A model generated the notes under the pieces. That model worked only from the letters and a program-made list of their open reading frames with translations. It was not told the origin of the DNA and made no database searches. A program made the position numbers and the translations under genes. Source: Alteromonas sp. ASW11-130 (GTDB taxonomy: Bacteria; Pseudomonadota; Gammaproteobacteria; Enterobacterales; Alteromonadaceae). From it: a stretch of 64,000 nucleotides of DNA. The stretch covers positions 52,675 to 116,674 of the forward strand of contig NZ_JAPFRE010000044.1 of the NCBI RefSeq assembly GCF_026183735.1, read 5' to 3'. Positions 26,228 to 35,186 of the stretch are shown here, piece after piece; within the stretch, counting starts at the first letter, position 1, and every line of letters starts with the position of its first letter.

Positions 26228-26755
26228 ATGACTCGTCATTTTGAACAGGCAGAAGGGTTGTACGAGAAGAAAGACCCGGCCACCAACGGATTCGTATTTA
26301 ACCAAACTATGTTACGCATCGCTGATCCGGTACGCTCGTTAGATTTTTACACCCGTATAATGGGAATGACATTACTGAAAAAACTCGATTTCCCCGAAAT
26401 GAAATTTAGTCTTTATTTTTTAACGACCGGCGAAGACTTTTCGGAAATTAGTGAAAATGAAGATGTACGCACCACCCAAACTTTTGGTCGACCTGCCATG
26501 CTGGAACTAACCCATAACTGGGACGATACGGCACAGAACACGCAATATCATAACGGTAATAGTGAGCCTCGGGGATTTGGGCACATCGGCTTTCATGTAC
26601 CAGATCTTGAAGGTGCGTGTCAGCGGTTTGAAGAGTTAGGTGTCGTATTTCAAAAACGTTTGAACGATGGAAAAATGAATAACCTGGCGTTTATTAAAGA
26701 CCCAGATGGCTACTGGATCGAAATTTTTGATGCTAAGCGTATTGCCGCTGGGTAA
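26228..26755 (+). CDS. gloA: Lactoylglutathione lyase (glyoxalase I)
   Basis: 175 residues. It converts the methylglyoxal-glutathione hemithioacetal to S-lactoylglutathione. The four metal ligands are visible as Q26, E93, H119 and E165. The ~175-residue form with an N-terminal extension and an insert around residue 70 is the longer, zinc-dependent type. It marks the return of the conserved gloA-rnt-grxD-sodB neighbourhood after the accessory block. AAAAGG precedes the ATG. Confidence 0.95.
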   Translation: MTRHFEQAEGLYEKKDPATNGFVFNQTMLRIADPVRSLDFYTRIMGMTLLKKLDFPEMKFSLYFLTTGEDFSEISENEDVRTTQTFGRPAMLELTHNWDDTAQNTQYHNGNSEPRGFGHIGFHVPDLEGACQRFEELGVVFQKRLNDGKMNNLAFIKDPDGYWIEIFDAKRIAAG

Positions 26756-27060
26756 TTTTTATCAACTCAGGTTGCAATCTTCACGACCGTCCTGTACCAC
26801 GCGTCAGACGGAAGTGAAGATGCCTGCTATCCATTTGATGCTATCGATATGTACTGGTGTTGACTGATGTATAAATAAACACGTCCACCGATTCGCGACC
26901 TTGCGTGAGCAGTCCAGAGAAAGAGAAATATCGCCAATCAAAATACCATTGTATAGCAGTATCCAACTTTTTTACTGGCGGACGCGGCTTTTCTAGTTTT
27001 TAGTGCTTTCCAATTTAATTCGATTTGGCGCGGCCGAACTGCTCCACTTAAATAGCAATG
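26756..27060. other. Spacer with a strong hairpin
   Basis: No gene. It contains the 26777-26821 hairpin behind gloA. The rest shows nothing I can name. Confidence 0.5.
26777..26821. repeat. Hairpin downstream of gloA
   Basis: Arms ATCTTCAC and GTGAAGAT enclose a 2x2 internal loop and inner arms CCGTC/GACGG. No T-run follows, so it may stabilise a 3' end rather than terminate. Confidence 0.6.
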
Positions 27061-28047
27061 TTAAACACTAATGACCACCTTGCCCATCGCTTTTCCGCTG
27101 GATAACCGCGCATGCGCTTCTCCAGCCTGTTCTAAAGTAAATGATCGGTCATCCAACACTGGCGTTAAGTGGCCCGCTTCAATAATGTTGGTTAAGTGCT
27201 TTAATATTTCACCATGCTCTTTACGTTTAATGTTATGTAACATGGGGATAAGCATAAACACAACGTGTAAAGACAAGCCTTTAAAATGCGCAGTAGAGAG
27301 GTCTAATTTCACCATTGATACCGTTGATGCAACCTGCCCGTTTAAAGCTGCAGCTGCAAAAGATTTTGTCATATTTTCACCGCCTACAGAATCGAATACG
27401 ATATCAAACCCCTTTCCACCAGTGTACCTGGCCACATAGTCTTCTACTTTTTCAGTTTTATAGTTGATGGCCGTAGCGCCTAACTTATCGATTAGGGCAA
27501 GTTGCTTTTCACCCCCGCCGGTAGAAAAAACTGTTCCACCAAAGTGTTTTGCTAGTTGAAGGGTTATATGCCCTACCCCACCGGAACCTCCATGTACTAA
27601 GACGCGCTTACCCTGTGAAATTCCTGCCCTCATCAATCCTTCGTAAGCGGTGATACCGACTAAGGGTATGGCGGCTGCTTCTTCCATTGAAAGGTTGGTT
27701 GGTTTCTTTCCAATTAGATTAGCATCAGCAACAATGTATTCGGCTAACGTTCCGGGTAAATCGGCCAATCCACCTGCACAACCATAGACTTCGTCTCCTA
27801 CCTGGTAACCGTTGACACCTTCCCCCACTTCTTCAACAACTCCTGCAAAGTCCATCCCTAAAACTGCTGGAGCAGAAGGTGAAATTGGTAATTCAGCTCC
27901 CATCTGCCGAATCATGGTATCCACCGTATTCACACTTGTTGCTTTGATGTTGACAAGCACGTGACCCACCTTGGCGCGAGGCTTTGCGATATTCTGAGGT
28001 TCGAAGACGTCTGGGCCACCAAAATCATTCACTACCATTGCTCTCAT
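27061..28047 (-). CDS. Zinc-free alcohol dehydrogenase/quinone oxidoreductase (MDR family)
   Basis: 328 residues of the medium-chain reductase superfamily. The N-terminal GroES-like domain lacks the zinc cysteine cluster. The Rossmann motif is VLVHGGSGGVGHITLQLAKHFG. Such NADPH:quinone oxidoreductase-like enzymes reduce quinones or enones. It is transcribed divergently from the LysR gene at 28160 with 112 bp between, the usual arrangement for a LysR regulator and its target. Confidence 0.9.
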   Translation of the reverse strand: MRAMVVNDFGGPDVFEPQNIAKPRAKVGHVLVNIKATSVNTVDTMIRQMGAELPISPSAPAVLGMDFAGVVEEVGEGVNGYQVGDEVYGCAGGLADLPGTLAEYIVADANLIGKKPTNLSMEEAAAIPLVGITAYEGLMRAGISQGKRVLVHGGSGGVGHITLQLAKHFGGTVFSTGGGEKQLALIDKLGATAINYKTEKVEDYVARYTGGKGFDIVFDSVGGENMTKSFAAAALNGQVASTVSMVKLDLSTAHFKGLSLHVVFMLIPMLHNIKRKEHGEILKHLTNIIEAGHLTPVLDDRSFTLEQAGEAHARLSSGKAMGKVVISV

Positions 28048-28159
28048 TTCACTTTCTCCAGTCTGATGGTTCGATAGTTGTGAGCTAATGAGTATAGAAG
28101 ATGCATATATCTTTGATAATTGCTATAAATAATGAATTACTTTCAATATTTTTTTTATA
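28048..28159. promoter_or_regulatory. Divergent promoter region of the oxidoreductase/LysR pair
   Basis: 112 bp shared by the two divergent starts, AT-rich. TAATT and AATTA at about 28120-28140 form a loose dyad that could be a LysR site; T-N11-A cannot be assigned with confidence. Confidence 0.35.
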
Positions 28160-29077
28160 ATGAACATCGAACATTTACGACTTTTTTTGCGTATAGCTGC
28201 ACTGCACAATATAAGCCAGGCAGGTGCAGAAATGGGTTTATCACCTGCGCTTGCCAGCGCGCATATCAATAAATTAGAAGAAAATTTGGGCGTAAGACTT
28301 ATCCATCGCACCACGCGAAAAGTTTCCCTGACCGAAGAGGGACAGGTTTTTTTACTTCACGCAGAAGACGTATTAGCAAGTGTTGAAGCGGCGAAGGCAT
28401 CTATCGGAGCAGGGAATACTTCCCCAACAGGTACACTACGCGTTGCTGCCCCAGCTTCTTTTGGCCGTATGCACCTGTTACCCGGATTAGTGGAGTTTAT
28501 GCAGCAGTATCCGAATCTAAAAGTAGATTTAAAATTGTCAGACTCAATAGTGGATTTAGTTGAAGGCGGCTTTGATGTGGCAATTCGTAATGCTGAGCTG
28601 AAAGACAGCAGTTTAATTGCCAGAAAGTTAACCCATGACAATCGAATTGTGTGTGCATCTCCTGATTATATATCGTTAAACGGTGCACCTGAAAAACCGA
28701 TTGATTTAAAAAAGCATAATTGCATAACGCTTCTTAATCTGGATAACTGGGTATTTTCTAAAGGGTCCGATATTTTCAATATAAAAGTATCCGGAAGCTT
28801 TCGAACGGATAACGGTGAAGCAATTAGAGATGCATGTAGTCAAGGGTTGGGCGTAACCATAAATTCCACCTGGAGTTGCTATCAGCAGCTTGTAAGTGGG
28901 CAACTACAGCAACTTTTGAGTGATTATTCGCTAGCATCGCAAACAGCCATTTGGGCGGTATATCCAAGCTCTCGACAGTTGGCTCCGAAGGTCAGATGCT
29001 TTATTGATTTTTTCACAAAATATTTTGAGGGTACACCCTATTGGGATCGTGCGCTTGCTAATCACACAGTCAATTAA
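28160..29077 (+). CDS. LysR-family transcriptional regulator
   Basis: 305 residues. The N-terminal winged helix-turn-helix (about 1-60, MNIEHLRLFLRIAALHNISQ... RTTRKVSLTEEG) is followed by a periplasmic-binding-like effector domain (about 90-295). By position it probably controls the divergent quinone oxidoreductase and itself. The effector is unknown; an electrophile or quinone is an inference from the partner. Confidence 0.93.
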   Translation: MNIEHLRLFLRIAALHNISQAGAEMGLSPALASAHINKLEENLGVRLIHRTTRKVSLTEEGQVFLLHAEDVLASVEAAKASIGAGNTSPTGTLRVAAPASFGRMHLLPGLVEFMQQYPNLKVDLKLSDSIVDLVEGGFDVAIRNAELKDSSLIARKLTHDNRIVCASPDYISLNGAPEKPIDLKKHNCITLLNLDNWVFSKGSDIFNIKVSGSFRTDNGEAIRDACSQGLGVTINSTWSCYQQLVSGQLQQLLSDYSLASQTAIWAVYPSSRQLAPKVRCFIDFFTKYFEGTPYWDRALANHTVN

Positions 29078-29171
29078 GATACACCACCACAATTGTCATA
29101 ATCCCGCCGTTAGTACCGTGTAAGATTAACTAACTATTGTTAACATACGCTATTTAAGGGAGAAAGAACCA

Positions 29172-30152
29172 GTGCGCGTGAAAATAATAAATATAATTCT
29201 CATTGCGGTGCTAATGTCATTTAACTGTTTGGCATTTGATATAATCGCTCATCGAGGTGCGTCCGGATACCTCCCCGAGCACACCCTTGAAGCCACGACC
29301 CTCGCCCATACTCAACATCCATCTTATATCGAACAAGATGTAGTGCTAACCAAGGACGATATTCCTATCGTTTTACATGATATTTATTTAGATAACGTTA
29401 CCAATGTGGCACAAAAGTTCCCTGAGCGGGCGCGAGCTGATAATCGATACTATGTTATTGATTTCACCTTAAAGGAAATCAGATCGCTTAGCGTTCACGA
29501 AAGAAAAAATGCTCACGGTAAGCAAGTTTTTCCTGATCGTTATCAGGGTTCACATGCCCACTTTACTGTTGCTACGCTTGCGGAACATCTTGAACTCATC
29601 GCTCAGCTAAATCATCAAACTCAACGCTCTATAGGTATTTACCCGGAAATAAAAGCGCCAGCATGGCACCGTCAACAGGGTAAAGATATCAGTGCCATCA
29701 CTCTTAGCGTATTAAATGATTTTGGGTATCTGAACAACGCTAGCGCTATTATTTTACAGTGTTTTGACTTTAATGAAATCAAGCGAATACGCGAAGAACT
29801 AGGTTTTGAAGGGAAGCTTGTGCAACTTATTGGAGCGCAAAATTTAGCGATACTTGGCTCTGCTCAATCCATAAAAAGTCTCGCAGAAATAGCTGATGGG
29901 GTGGGTCCATCCTTCTATCAATTATTAGATAAAGACGCGTTATCCCAAGGCAATATAAAACCCCAAGACTGGATTATACAGGCAAAGCGAAATGGGCTAT
30001 TGATTCATCCCTACACGCTGCGGGCCGATCAACTCCCTTCAGGAATGTCATTAGAACAAGTGACTACTATACTCTCAAAATTACAGGTCGACGGCGTATT
30101 TACCGACCATGTCCCGTTGGTGAAAGCAGCATTGGAATCTACGGCAAAATGA
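29172..30152 (+). CDS. glpQ: Periplasmic glycerophosphodiester phosphodiesterase
   Basis: 326 residues. It hydrolyses glycerophosphodiesters to glycerol-3-phosphate and an alcohol. A short signal peptide (IINIILIAVLMSFNCLA) is followed by the GDPD barrel: AHRGASGYLPEHT with catalytic histidine and Glu, EQDVVLTKD and VLHDIYLD. The start is GTG, with AAGGGAG at good spacing. The GlpQ-type insertion after LHD (long DNVTNV... segment) supports the periplasmic class. The symbol is by similarity only. Confidence 0.9.
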   Translation: MRVKIINIILIAVLMSFNCLAFDIIAHRGASGYLPEHTLEATTLAHTQHPSYIEQDVVLTKDDIPIVLHDIYLDNVTNVAQKFPERARADNRYYVIDFTLKEIRSLSVHERKNAHGKQVFPDRYQGSHAHFTVATLAEHLELIAQLNHQTQRSIGIYPEIKAPAWHRQQGKDISAITLSVLNDFGYLNNASAIILQCFDFNEIKRIREELGFEGKLVQLIGAQNLAILGSAQSIKSLAEIADGVGPSFYQLLDKDALSQGNIKPQDWIIQAKRNGLLIHPYTLRADQLPSGMSLEQVTTILSKLQVDGVFTDHVPLVKAALESTAK

Positions 30153-30199
30153 AATAGGTAAATGCTCGCAAAATCGCCCTTTATTTTAATCCGTTTAAC

Positions 30200-31063
30200 T
30201 TAGGTTTTTGATAAGCGAACCACAACTCTTCTATTCAAGGCGCGAGAAGACGCATTATCGTTGGGAGCAATGTGATGTTTCTCGCCATGACCTGTGATTT
30301 CGATTCGCTCCCCGTCTACTCCTAGAGCAGTGAGGTAGTTTCGCACTTCGTTTGCACGTCGAATCGAGAGCTGCTCGTTGGTCCAGCGCCCGCCATAGCT
30401 ATCCGAATAGCCATCTAGCAATACCAACTCAAGATTGCTGTCTTCTTTGAGATATTCTCCAATCATACTCAGCCGACGTTGAGAATATTTCGTTAAATCG
30501 GTGCTATTTTTCTCATAGCTTAGCACGGTATAAGCAATATCTTCGAAGCTATAAGGCAACAAGTTTGAAACACACTGTACAAACTGACGATAAGCTGGAG
30601 TGAAATTGCTGGCATTCAACGACACAGCGACTTTGTCGAATTTGTTATACCAATCTTTGTAATAAATTGTGGGCCAGTAGCCCTTTTCAAGTTCGCTTAA
30701 CATGGTCCACGCGGCTTGTTCAGGCAAATCGCCCGAATACTGTTTACGCAGCTGCATATCAGAAATAACCTTTGGTGCCTGACCCGGCATCCACTTAGGA
30801 GGAACAGAATACACTGCTGCCACGTCGAATTTTTTGGGCAACAAATACATGTCCATTTCAAATTCCATGTTAAGTTGCTTAGATGCCATACTAGTGAAGA
30901 GCGCATCTCCGTAACCAGGAACGGTATGATTTAACGTACATTCAAGGCGGCTAGACGTTAGCATTAACCAACTGGAGTCTTCAACTGCCGCTGCATATTG
31001 GCGCATGGCGCTATGGCCTGCACTGCTTATTATCATAGTTAAAGCAAAAGCAAATCGAATCAT
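30200..31063 (-). CDS. motY: Sodium-type flagellar stator ring protein MotY
   Basis: 287 residues with a signal peptide. The N-terminal domain (AAAVEDSSWLMLTSSRLECTLNHTVPGYG) matches Vibrio/Alteromonas MotY, and the C-terminal OmpA-like peptidoglycan-binding domain (about 180-285) carries LLDGYSDSYGG and SIRRANEVRNYL. MotY forms the T-ring that holds PomA/PomB stators of polar flagella. It is divergent from rnt, a common gammaproteobacterial arrangement. Confidence 0.93.
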   Translation of the reverse strand: MIRFAFALTMIISSAGHSAMRQYAAAVEDSSWLMLTSSRLECTLNHTVPGYGDALFTSMASKQLNMEFEMDMYLLPKKFDVAAVYSVPPKWMPGQAPKVISDMQLRKQYSGDLPEQAAWTMLSELEKGYWPTIYYKDWYNKFDKVAVSLNASNFTPAYRQFVQCVSNLLPYSFEDIAYTVLSYEKNSTDLTKYSQRRLSMIGEYLKEDSNLELVLLDGYSDSYGGRWTNEQLSIRRANEVRNYLTALGVDGERIEITGHGEKHHIAPNDNASSRALNRRVVVRLSKT

Positions 31064-31241
31064 GAGAAAATTTTAGTACATCGTTCTGTTCTATTAATCA
31101 TATCGTCTTTATTCACAAAAGCTTTAGATAAAATCAAGCTTGCTGGATACTCGCGCGTAGAACTGCGATAATCCGCGACTGAATTTACTATCACAATATG
31201 CCCAGCATAAATTACACCAACTTTGCGTTATAAAGGAGCAA

Positions 31242-31901
31242 ATGACTAAAATGAGTGTTAATCGCACGCCCTTGAACCAGCGATTTCGCGGATATTTTCC
31301 TGTCGTCATTGATGTGGAGACGGCTGGATTTAATGCCAGTACTGATGCTCTTTTAGAAATAGCCGCAGTAACGTTAAAAATGGATGATAAAGGTCTGTTA
31401 TGCCCCGACGAGACCATACACTTTCATGTCGATCCATTCGAAGGCGCTAATATAGAGCCTGCGGCCCTGGAATTCAATGGGATAGATCCCACTAACCCGT
31501 TACGCGGAGCCGTATCAGAAACGGAAGCAATGAAAGGTATTTGCAAAGGGGTTCGCAAACAACAAAAAGCCGCAGACTGCCAACGTTCTATTATTGTTGC
31601 CCACAATGCGAGTTTTGATCAGGGTTTTGTTAATGCGGCTATAGAACGCAGTGCCATTAAGCGAACGCCGTTTCACCCTTTCGTTTCTTTCGATACCACA
31701 TCTTTAGCAGGGTTGACGCTTGGGCAAACAGTGTTGGTTAAAGCCTGCCGCGCGGCCAATATCAGCTTTGATGCCAGTGAAGCTCACAGCGCGTTATATG
31801 ATGCTCAAAAAACAGCAGAACTTTTTTGTTATATGATTAACCGTTATCAGGCACTTGGGGGCTGGCCGTTGCCACAAAATGAGGATGAAGAGGAAAAATG
31901 A
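31242..31901 (+). CDS. rnt: Ribonuclease T
   Basis: 219 residues, a DEDDh 3'-5' exoribonuclease that trims the ends of tRNA and other stable RNAs. The catalytic residues sit in VVIDVETAG (D, E), HNASFDQGF (D) and AHSALYDA (H, D). AAAGGAG lies just before the chosen ATG; an internal ATG four codons on is possible. A rho-independent terminator follows at 31932. Confidence 0.96.
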   Translation: MTKMSVNRTPLNQRFRGYFPVVIDVETAGFNASTDALLEIAAVTLKMDDKGLLCPDETIHFHVDPFEGANIEPAALEFNGIDPTNPLRGAVSETEAMKGICKGVRKQQKAADCQRSIIVAHNASFDQGFVNAAIERSAIKRTPFHPFVSFDTTSLAGLTLGQTVLVKACRAANISFDASEAHSALYDAQKTAELFCYMINRYQALGGWPLPQNEDEEEK

Positions 31902-31931
31902 TTCAGGGTTAACTCAAAACCGCATTAATAT

Positions 31932-31956
31932 CCCCCACTAAGGGGCAGTTTTTTTT
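31932..31956 (+). terminator. Terminator of rnt
   Basis: CCCC/GGGG stem with an ACTAA loop, then CAG and eight T residues. Confidence 0.75.
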
Positions 31957-32202
31957 CAGCTTTATCAGCCCAAAGCAGGTAAAGTGAAGTAGGGCTAAAT
32001 CAAGTTTAACCTAAGTATTCTAAAAGTAGGAAAAGCCGGGCGTGCAGTGGGAAAAACCATTTACTCTCGGTCACATTGATTTGAACGGCCCTTTCATTAC
32101 ATCATCAATACGCTTTGGTTAGCGATACTTCTCTTTTTCAACGCAGATCTTATATTATTAAAAACTAATGTAAGGTGTATTCATGGATGGGATGGTAATG
32201 AT

Positions 32203-32234
32203 AAAAAGCCTGTATCCATAGATACAGGCTTTTT
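32203..32234. terminator. Bidirectional terminator behind the peroxiredoxin gene
   Basis: A 14-bp perfect stem (AAAAAGCCTGTATC with GATACAGGCTTTTT) and CATA loop, with A- and T-runs on opposite sides, so it can work on both strands. It ends the minus-strand peroxiredoxin transcript. Confidence 0.92.
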
Positions 32235-32248
32235 CAATAAAACTTAGC

Positions 32249-32854
32249 TTATAGCTTATCTGCTTCTTCAGACAAAAACTTCGCTACACCTTCTGGGTTA
32301 GCACTCATACCCGCTTTACCTTCCTGCCATCCCGCAGGACATACTTCGCCATGCTCTTCGTGGAAGTTAAGGGCATCTACCATACGTAGCATTTCGTCAA
32401 TGTTGCGACCTAGTGGAAGATCGTTAACCACCTGGTGACGAACCATACCTTCGGCATCAATTAAGAAGGAACCACGGAAAGCAACGCCAGCTTCTGGGTG
32501 TTCTACATCGTATGCCTGACAAACTTCGTGCTTGACGTCTGCAACCATAGTGTATTTAACTTCACCAATACCACCTTGATTGATGGGTGTTTTTCTCCAC
32601 GCATTGTGAGTGAACTGAGAATCAATCGACACACCGATTACTTCGCAGCCACGCTTAGTGAATTCTTCATAACGCTTGTCAAAAGCAATAAGCTCAGATG
32701 GACAAACAAAAGTGAAGTCTAATGGGTAAAAGAAAATAACGGCTTTTTTACCTTTGATTGCTTCGCTTAGCGTAAACGAATCAACAATCTCACCATTGCC
32801 TAATACCGCTGCGGCAGTAAAGTCAGGGGCTGGACGCCCTACTAGTACGCTCAT
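32249..32854 (-). CDS. Typical 2-Cys peroxiredoxin (AhpC/Prx1 group)
   Basis: 201 residues. It reduces hydrogen peroxide and alkyl hydroperoxides. The peroxidatic cysteine is C51 in FTFVCPSE and the resolving cysteine is C172 in GEVCPAGW. The GGIG loop (94-97) is present, but the C-terminal YF motif linked to overoxidation sensitivity is missing, so it should be a robust form. Arg in the active-site pocket is in FRGSFLID. It is monocistronic, with a strong terminator. Its ~600-bp upstream region may hold an OxyR site, not located here. Confidence 0.95.
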   Translation of the reverse strand: MSVLVGRPAPDFTAAAVLGNGEIVDSFTLSEAIKGKKAVIFFYPLDFTFVCPSELIAFDKRYEEFTKRGCEVIGVSIDSQFTHNAWRKTPINQGGIGEVKYTMVADVKHEVCQAYDVEHPEAGVAFRGSFLIDAEGMVRHQVVNDLPLGRNIDEMLRMVDALNFHEEHGEVCPAGWQEGKAGMSANPEGVAKFLSEEADKL

Positions 32855-33042
32855 AATTCACTCCATTTAACTGTAAATGATTTGTTCAGAGTTGTTCACG
32901 AAACTGAGTTTGGCTTAATAACGGCCTGAGAACCGTCTACATTATCAGTTTCGTATGCGAATCTTTTAACTTTTAAAGACCCCGAAAGGTTACGCATTCA
33001 TTATTGGTGCTGTTTTTAAAATAACAACCATTAATTGTTATT

Positions 33043-33134
33043 TAGCTTTCCGTTTGCTCAATATTTCGTTCAGTATTGGCTTCTAATGTCTTTAAAAGTA
33101 AATCGTTGTTAATGGGTTTGGTTAAAAGGTCACT
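33043..33134 (-). pseudogene. C-terminal relic of a response-regulator receiver domain
   Basis: Minus strand reads SDLLTKPINNDLLLKTLE and on to a stop at 33043. The LTKPI box with following helix is the end of a receiver domain. A stop codon lies directly upstream and nothing else of the domain remains. Confidence 0.5.
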
Positions 33135-33146
33135 TCATTCCGGCGT

Positions 33147-33248
33147 GCCATACAAGCAATTAAAGCGGGACTAAAAACGGTTGGCTCGCTTCACTTCATT
33201 CGCTATTTTTACCAACTATTTATTAGCACTTTAAATTGAGCGTTAGGC
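33147..33248 (+). other. Lone attC-like site
   Basis: About 102 bp. It ends in a canonical R' box GTTAGGC (33242-33248) after L' CTTTAAATTGAGC, and begins with GCCATAC (degenerate R'', ideal GCCTAAC) and AAGCAATTAAAG (L''). L'' and L' pair except for one extra base, as is usual for attC, and the centre carries further pairing (CGGTTGG/CCAACTA) around a TCGCTTC-type loop. No integron integrase is in the window. Confidence 0.6.
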
Positions 33249-33388
33249 AATGAAGCGAGCGACACCAATCAACTGTAAAAATAAGCTTACACTTGATCAT
33301 TCAGCTGCGTGTCAGTATTTTTTACAGCTTTTATGAGAGAAAGCGAGTAAAAAAGATAAAATTCAAAATAAACAGTGCGTTATAGTTT

Positions 33389-33404
33389 TGGCGCCTTTAT
33401 TGCT
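33389..33404 (+). promoter_or_regulatory. Sigma-54 (-24/-12) promoter
   Basis: TGGCGC, five bases, TTGCT. The GG and GC elements are separated by the required 10 bases. It lies 48 bp before the PEP-CTERM gene. Sigma-54 promoters controlled by the PrsK/PrsR system are known for PEP-CTERM genes in other bacteria. Confidence 0.7.
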
Positions 33405-33451
33405 TTATCAACTTTTCCGTGGGAATTCTTACAATTATAGAGATGTAGAAA

Positions 33452-34063
33452 ATGAGAAAATTTGTTTTTGGCGTTGCGCTATCACTAACTTGTGGCGTTG
33501 CAAATGCTGGCTTAATTATTGATTTGGTCGGCGATAAAGATGGCTTCGGCGGCCAAGTAGCAGATGCGGTTCCAGTAGACGGAACCAGTATTGGCTCTGG
33601 CTTCAATAACCAAGACGTATCTGATCCCTTTTTTACTGATGTTTGGTTATATGAGCAATCTACAGGACCATCCCCAATTAGTTACACGCATTCATATTCT
33701 CTGGGGGGAGAAACCGCGTTAAGCGCTTTTCTTCATCTCCAAACAGCAGGCATGGGAGACGATAGAGGCCCATGGGAATTATTTTTTAACAGCAATTTGA
33801 TAGGTTCATTCGGTGGCAGCGGAAGTGGGATTGGAGGTAGTGAATCAATCTTACATTCTTTCGCAGTTGATACTTCTTTTTTAACTGGAACAATAGACTC
33901 TATAAGTATCGTTTATCAAGACTCAAAGAATGAGGGATACGCTATAAACTTTTCTGAACTTAGAATTGTTACCGAGGCGGATGTCCCAGAGCCAGCTTCT
34001 ATTGCTTTGCTAGGTCTTGGATTAGCAGGAATTGGCTTTTCTAGGAAAAAGAAATCTTCTTAA
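33452..34063 (+). CDS. PEP-CTERM sorting-domain protein
   Basis: 203 residues. A signal peptide (KFVFGVALSLTCGVANA) is followed by a beta-rich, Gly/Ser-rich domain of no known function. The classical tail starts at VPEPASIALLGLGLAGIGF and ends in a basic RKKK cluster. Exosortase cleaves such tails during export, usually in bacteria that make exopolysaccharide; the exosortase must be encoded elsewhere. The sigma-54-type promoter lies upstream and a terminator-like stem behind it. Confidence 0.9.
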   Translation: MRKFVFGVALSLTCGVANAGLIIDLVGDKDGFGGQVADAVPVDGTSIGSGFNNQDVSDPFFTDVWLYEQSTGPSPISYTHSYSLGGETALSAFLHLQTAGMGDDRGPWELFFNSNLIGSFGGSGSGIGGSESILHSFAVDTSFLTGTIDSISIVYQDSKNEGYAINFSELRIVTEADVPEPASIALLGLGLAGIGFSRKKKSS

Positions 34064-34080
34064 TCGGAAAATCAAAACGT

Positions 34081-34227
34081 TTATAGAGCCTCGGTGTAAA
34101 CTGGGGCTTTTTTATGCCTGACTCCAGCAAGCTCCCTCGAACCGTCCTCAGACTGGATACAGACATCGTGCTTTGCGGCAGCCCAATCTAACCCAATAAG
34201 AACGCTAAACTCATCTACTCGTGACAT
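34081..34227 (-). pseudogene. 5' fragment of an IS110-family transposase gene
   Basis: From an ATG at 34227, preceded by GGGAG, the minus strand encodes 48 residues beginning MSRVDEFSVLIGLDWAAAKHDV, with the first DEDD aspartate block of IS110 transposases. The frame runs into unrelated sequence and stops at 34081. The rest of the element is not found nearby. Confidence 0.75.
34087..34113 (+). terminator. Probable terminator of the PEP-CTERM gene
   Basis: AGCCTC/GGGGCT stem with one G-U pair, 10-base loop and a run of T residues. It overlaps the end of the IS110 relic. Confidence 0.55.
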
Positions 34228-34939
34228 AATATTCTCCCAACAGTTAAAGTGTAGGATATGTCAGCTCAGTCTTTCGAAGAAAATATAGCGTCAATACAAA
34301 TGCCCCCCCTGAGTATTTGTTTAAGACTAAGCGCACTCAGAACAGCGAAAAAAAGCGGTAAACATCTAATGTGGTTGTGTAAGACTCGTATGAACTAAGT
34401 ACATATCCTAAAAACTAATTTATCGTTTATAGAATGCGAGTGACTATACCTTGTCGTCAGCAGTCCCCTCACAAGCAGGCGAACCAATTGAACTCAAGGC
34501 TCATAGCTGTCTGTTTGGCTAGGTCGAGGCTTTGCAGGACATTTGTCAGGTCAAATATGGCCACGACATATTTTTGATCATCTCAGTAGCATGAGGCTGG
34601 ATATCGTCACTCCTTAAAATGCATTGCGCAAACAAGTTATCCCGTTGCGAGAACGTTCTTTGATGACCATCACTGTTACTTACCAATACATTTTACTTTG
34701 TTGAACCAGCAAAAAATTCAGAATAGAAGCAGTAGCTAATAAGGCTATACGGGCACGAGAAAACACATACCTGATGCCTATAAACATTAATAGAAAACCA
34801 CCACATTGATGACCAATGTTATGTCACGCTAGCACCGGTTAATAAAACATGAAGTGAATCAAGGGCTTTCTTCTTGTACTCCATATTTCTTATAATTTCG
34901 TATAATTAGATCAGCCAATTTAGACTTGTCAATTGCGAA
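34228..34939. other. Gene-free spacer upstream of bfd
   Basis: About 700 bp with no supported gene. The first part may be left-end sequence of the lost IS110 element. Confidence 0.4.
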
Positions 34940-34958
34940 AATAACAATTATTATCATT
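34940..34958 (+). promoter_or_regulatory. Fur box upstream of bfd
   Basis: The 19-base AATAACAATTATTATCATT agrees at 12 positions with the Fur consensus GATAATGATAATCATTATC. It lies 26 bp before the bfd start, and bfd is a known Fur-repressed gene in other bacteria. Confidence 0.6.
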
Positions 34959-34983
34959 TGCAGGTAATAACTGGAATCATTTA

Positions 34984-35178
34984 ATGTACGTTTGTATGTG
35001 CTACGGCATCACAGATAAGTCCATCGCCTCAGTGGTTAAAAATGAGGGCGTGGGGAATCTTCGTGAATTACGACAACATCTCGAATTAGGTAGTCAATGC
35101 GGGAAATGCATTCAAATGGCGCAGGAAGTCATTGATTCAACGATTATTGATGACTCTCTATTTAAAGAAGTGTGTTGA
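34984..35178 (+). CDS. bfd: Bacterioferritin-associated ferredoxin
   Basis: 64 residues, a BFD-like [2Fe-2S] protein that reduces ferric iron in bacterioferritin so it can leave. The ligands are C4, C6 (VCMC) and C39, C42 (QCGKC), the typical CxC-x32-CxxC spacing. The Fur-type site upstream fits expression under iron shortage. It is convergent with the TonB-dependent receptor gene, only 8 bp apart. Confidence 0.93.
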   Translation: MYVCMCYGITDKSIASVVKNEGVGNLRELRQHLELGSQCGKCIQMAQEVIDSTIIDDSLFKEVC

Positions 35179-35186
35179 TAGTTCGC

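Larger units (their letters stand above)
32855..33388. other. Spacer with a receiver-domain relic and attC-like site
   Basis: No intact gene. It carries the receiver relic (33043-33134, minus), the attC-like site (33147-33248, plus) and, next to the following gene, the sigma-54-type promoter. Confidence 0.5.

Noticed and set aside
33135-33165. Extension of the receiver relic as ACMARRNE
   Set aside because: That stretch is the R''/L'' arm of the attC-like site, and the frame is broken by a stop, so the similarity is probably chance.
6900-34000. Integron integrase, phage integrase or serine recombinase
   Set aside because: None of the open frames shows a recombinase motif, so no active integration machinery can be claimed in the window.
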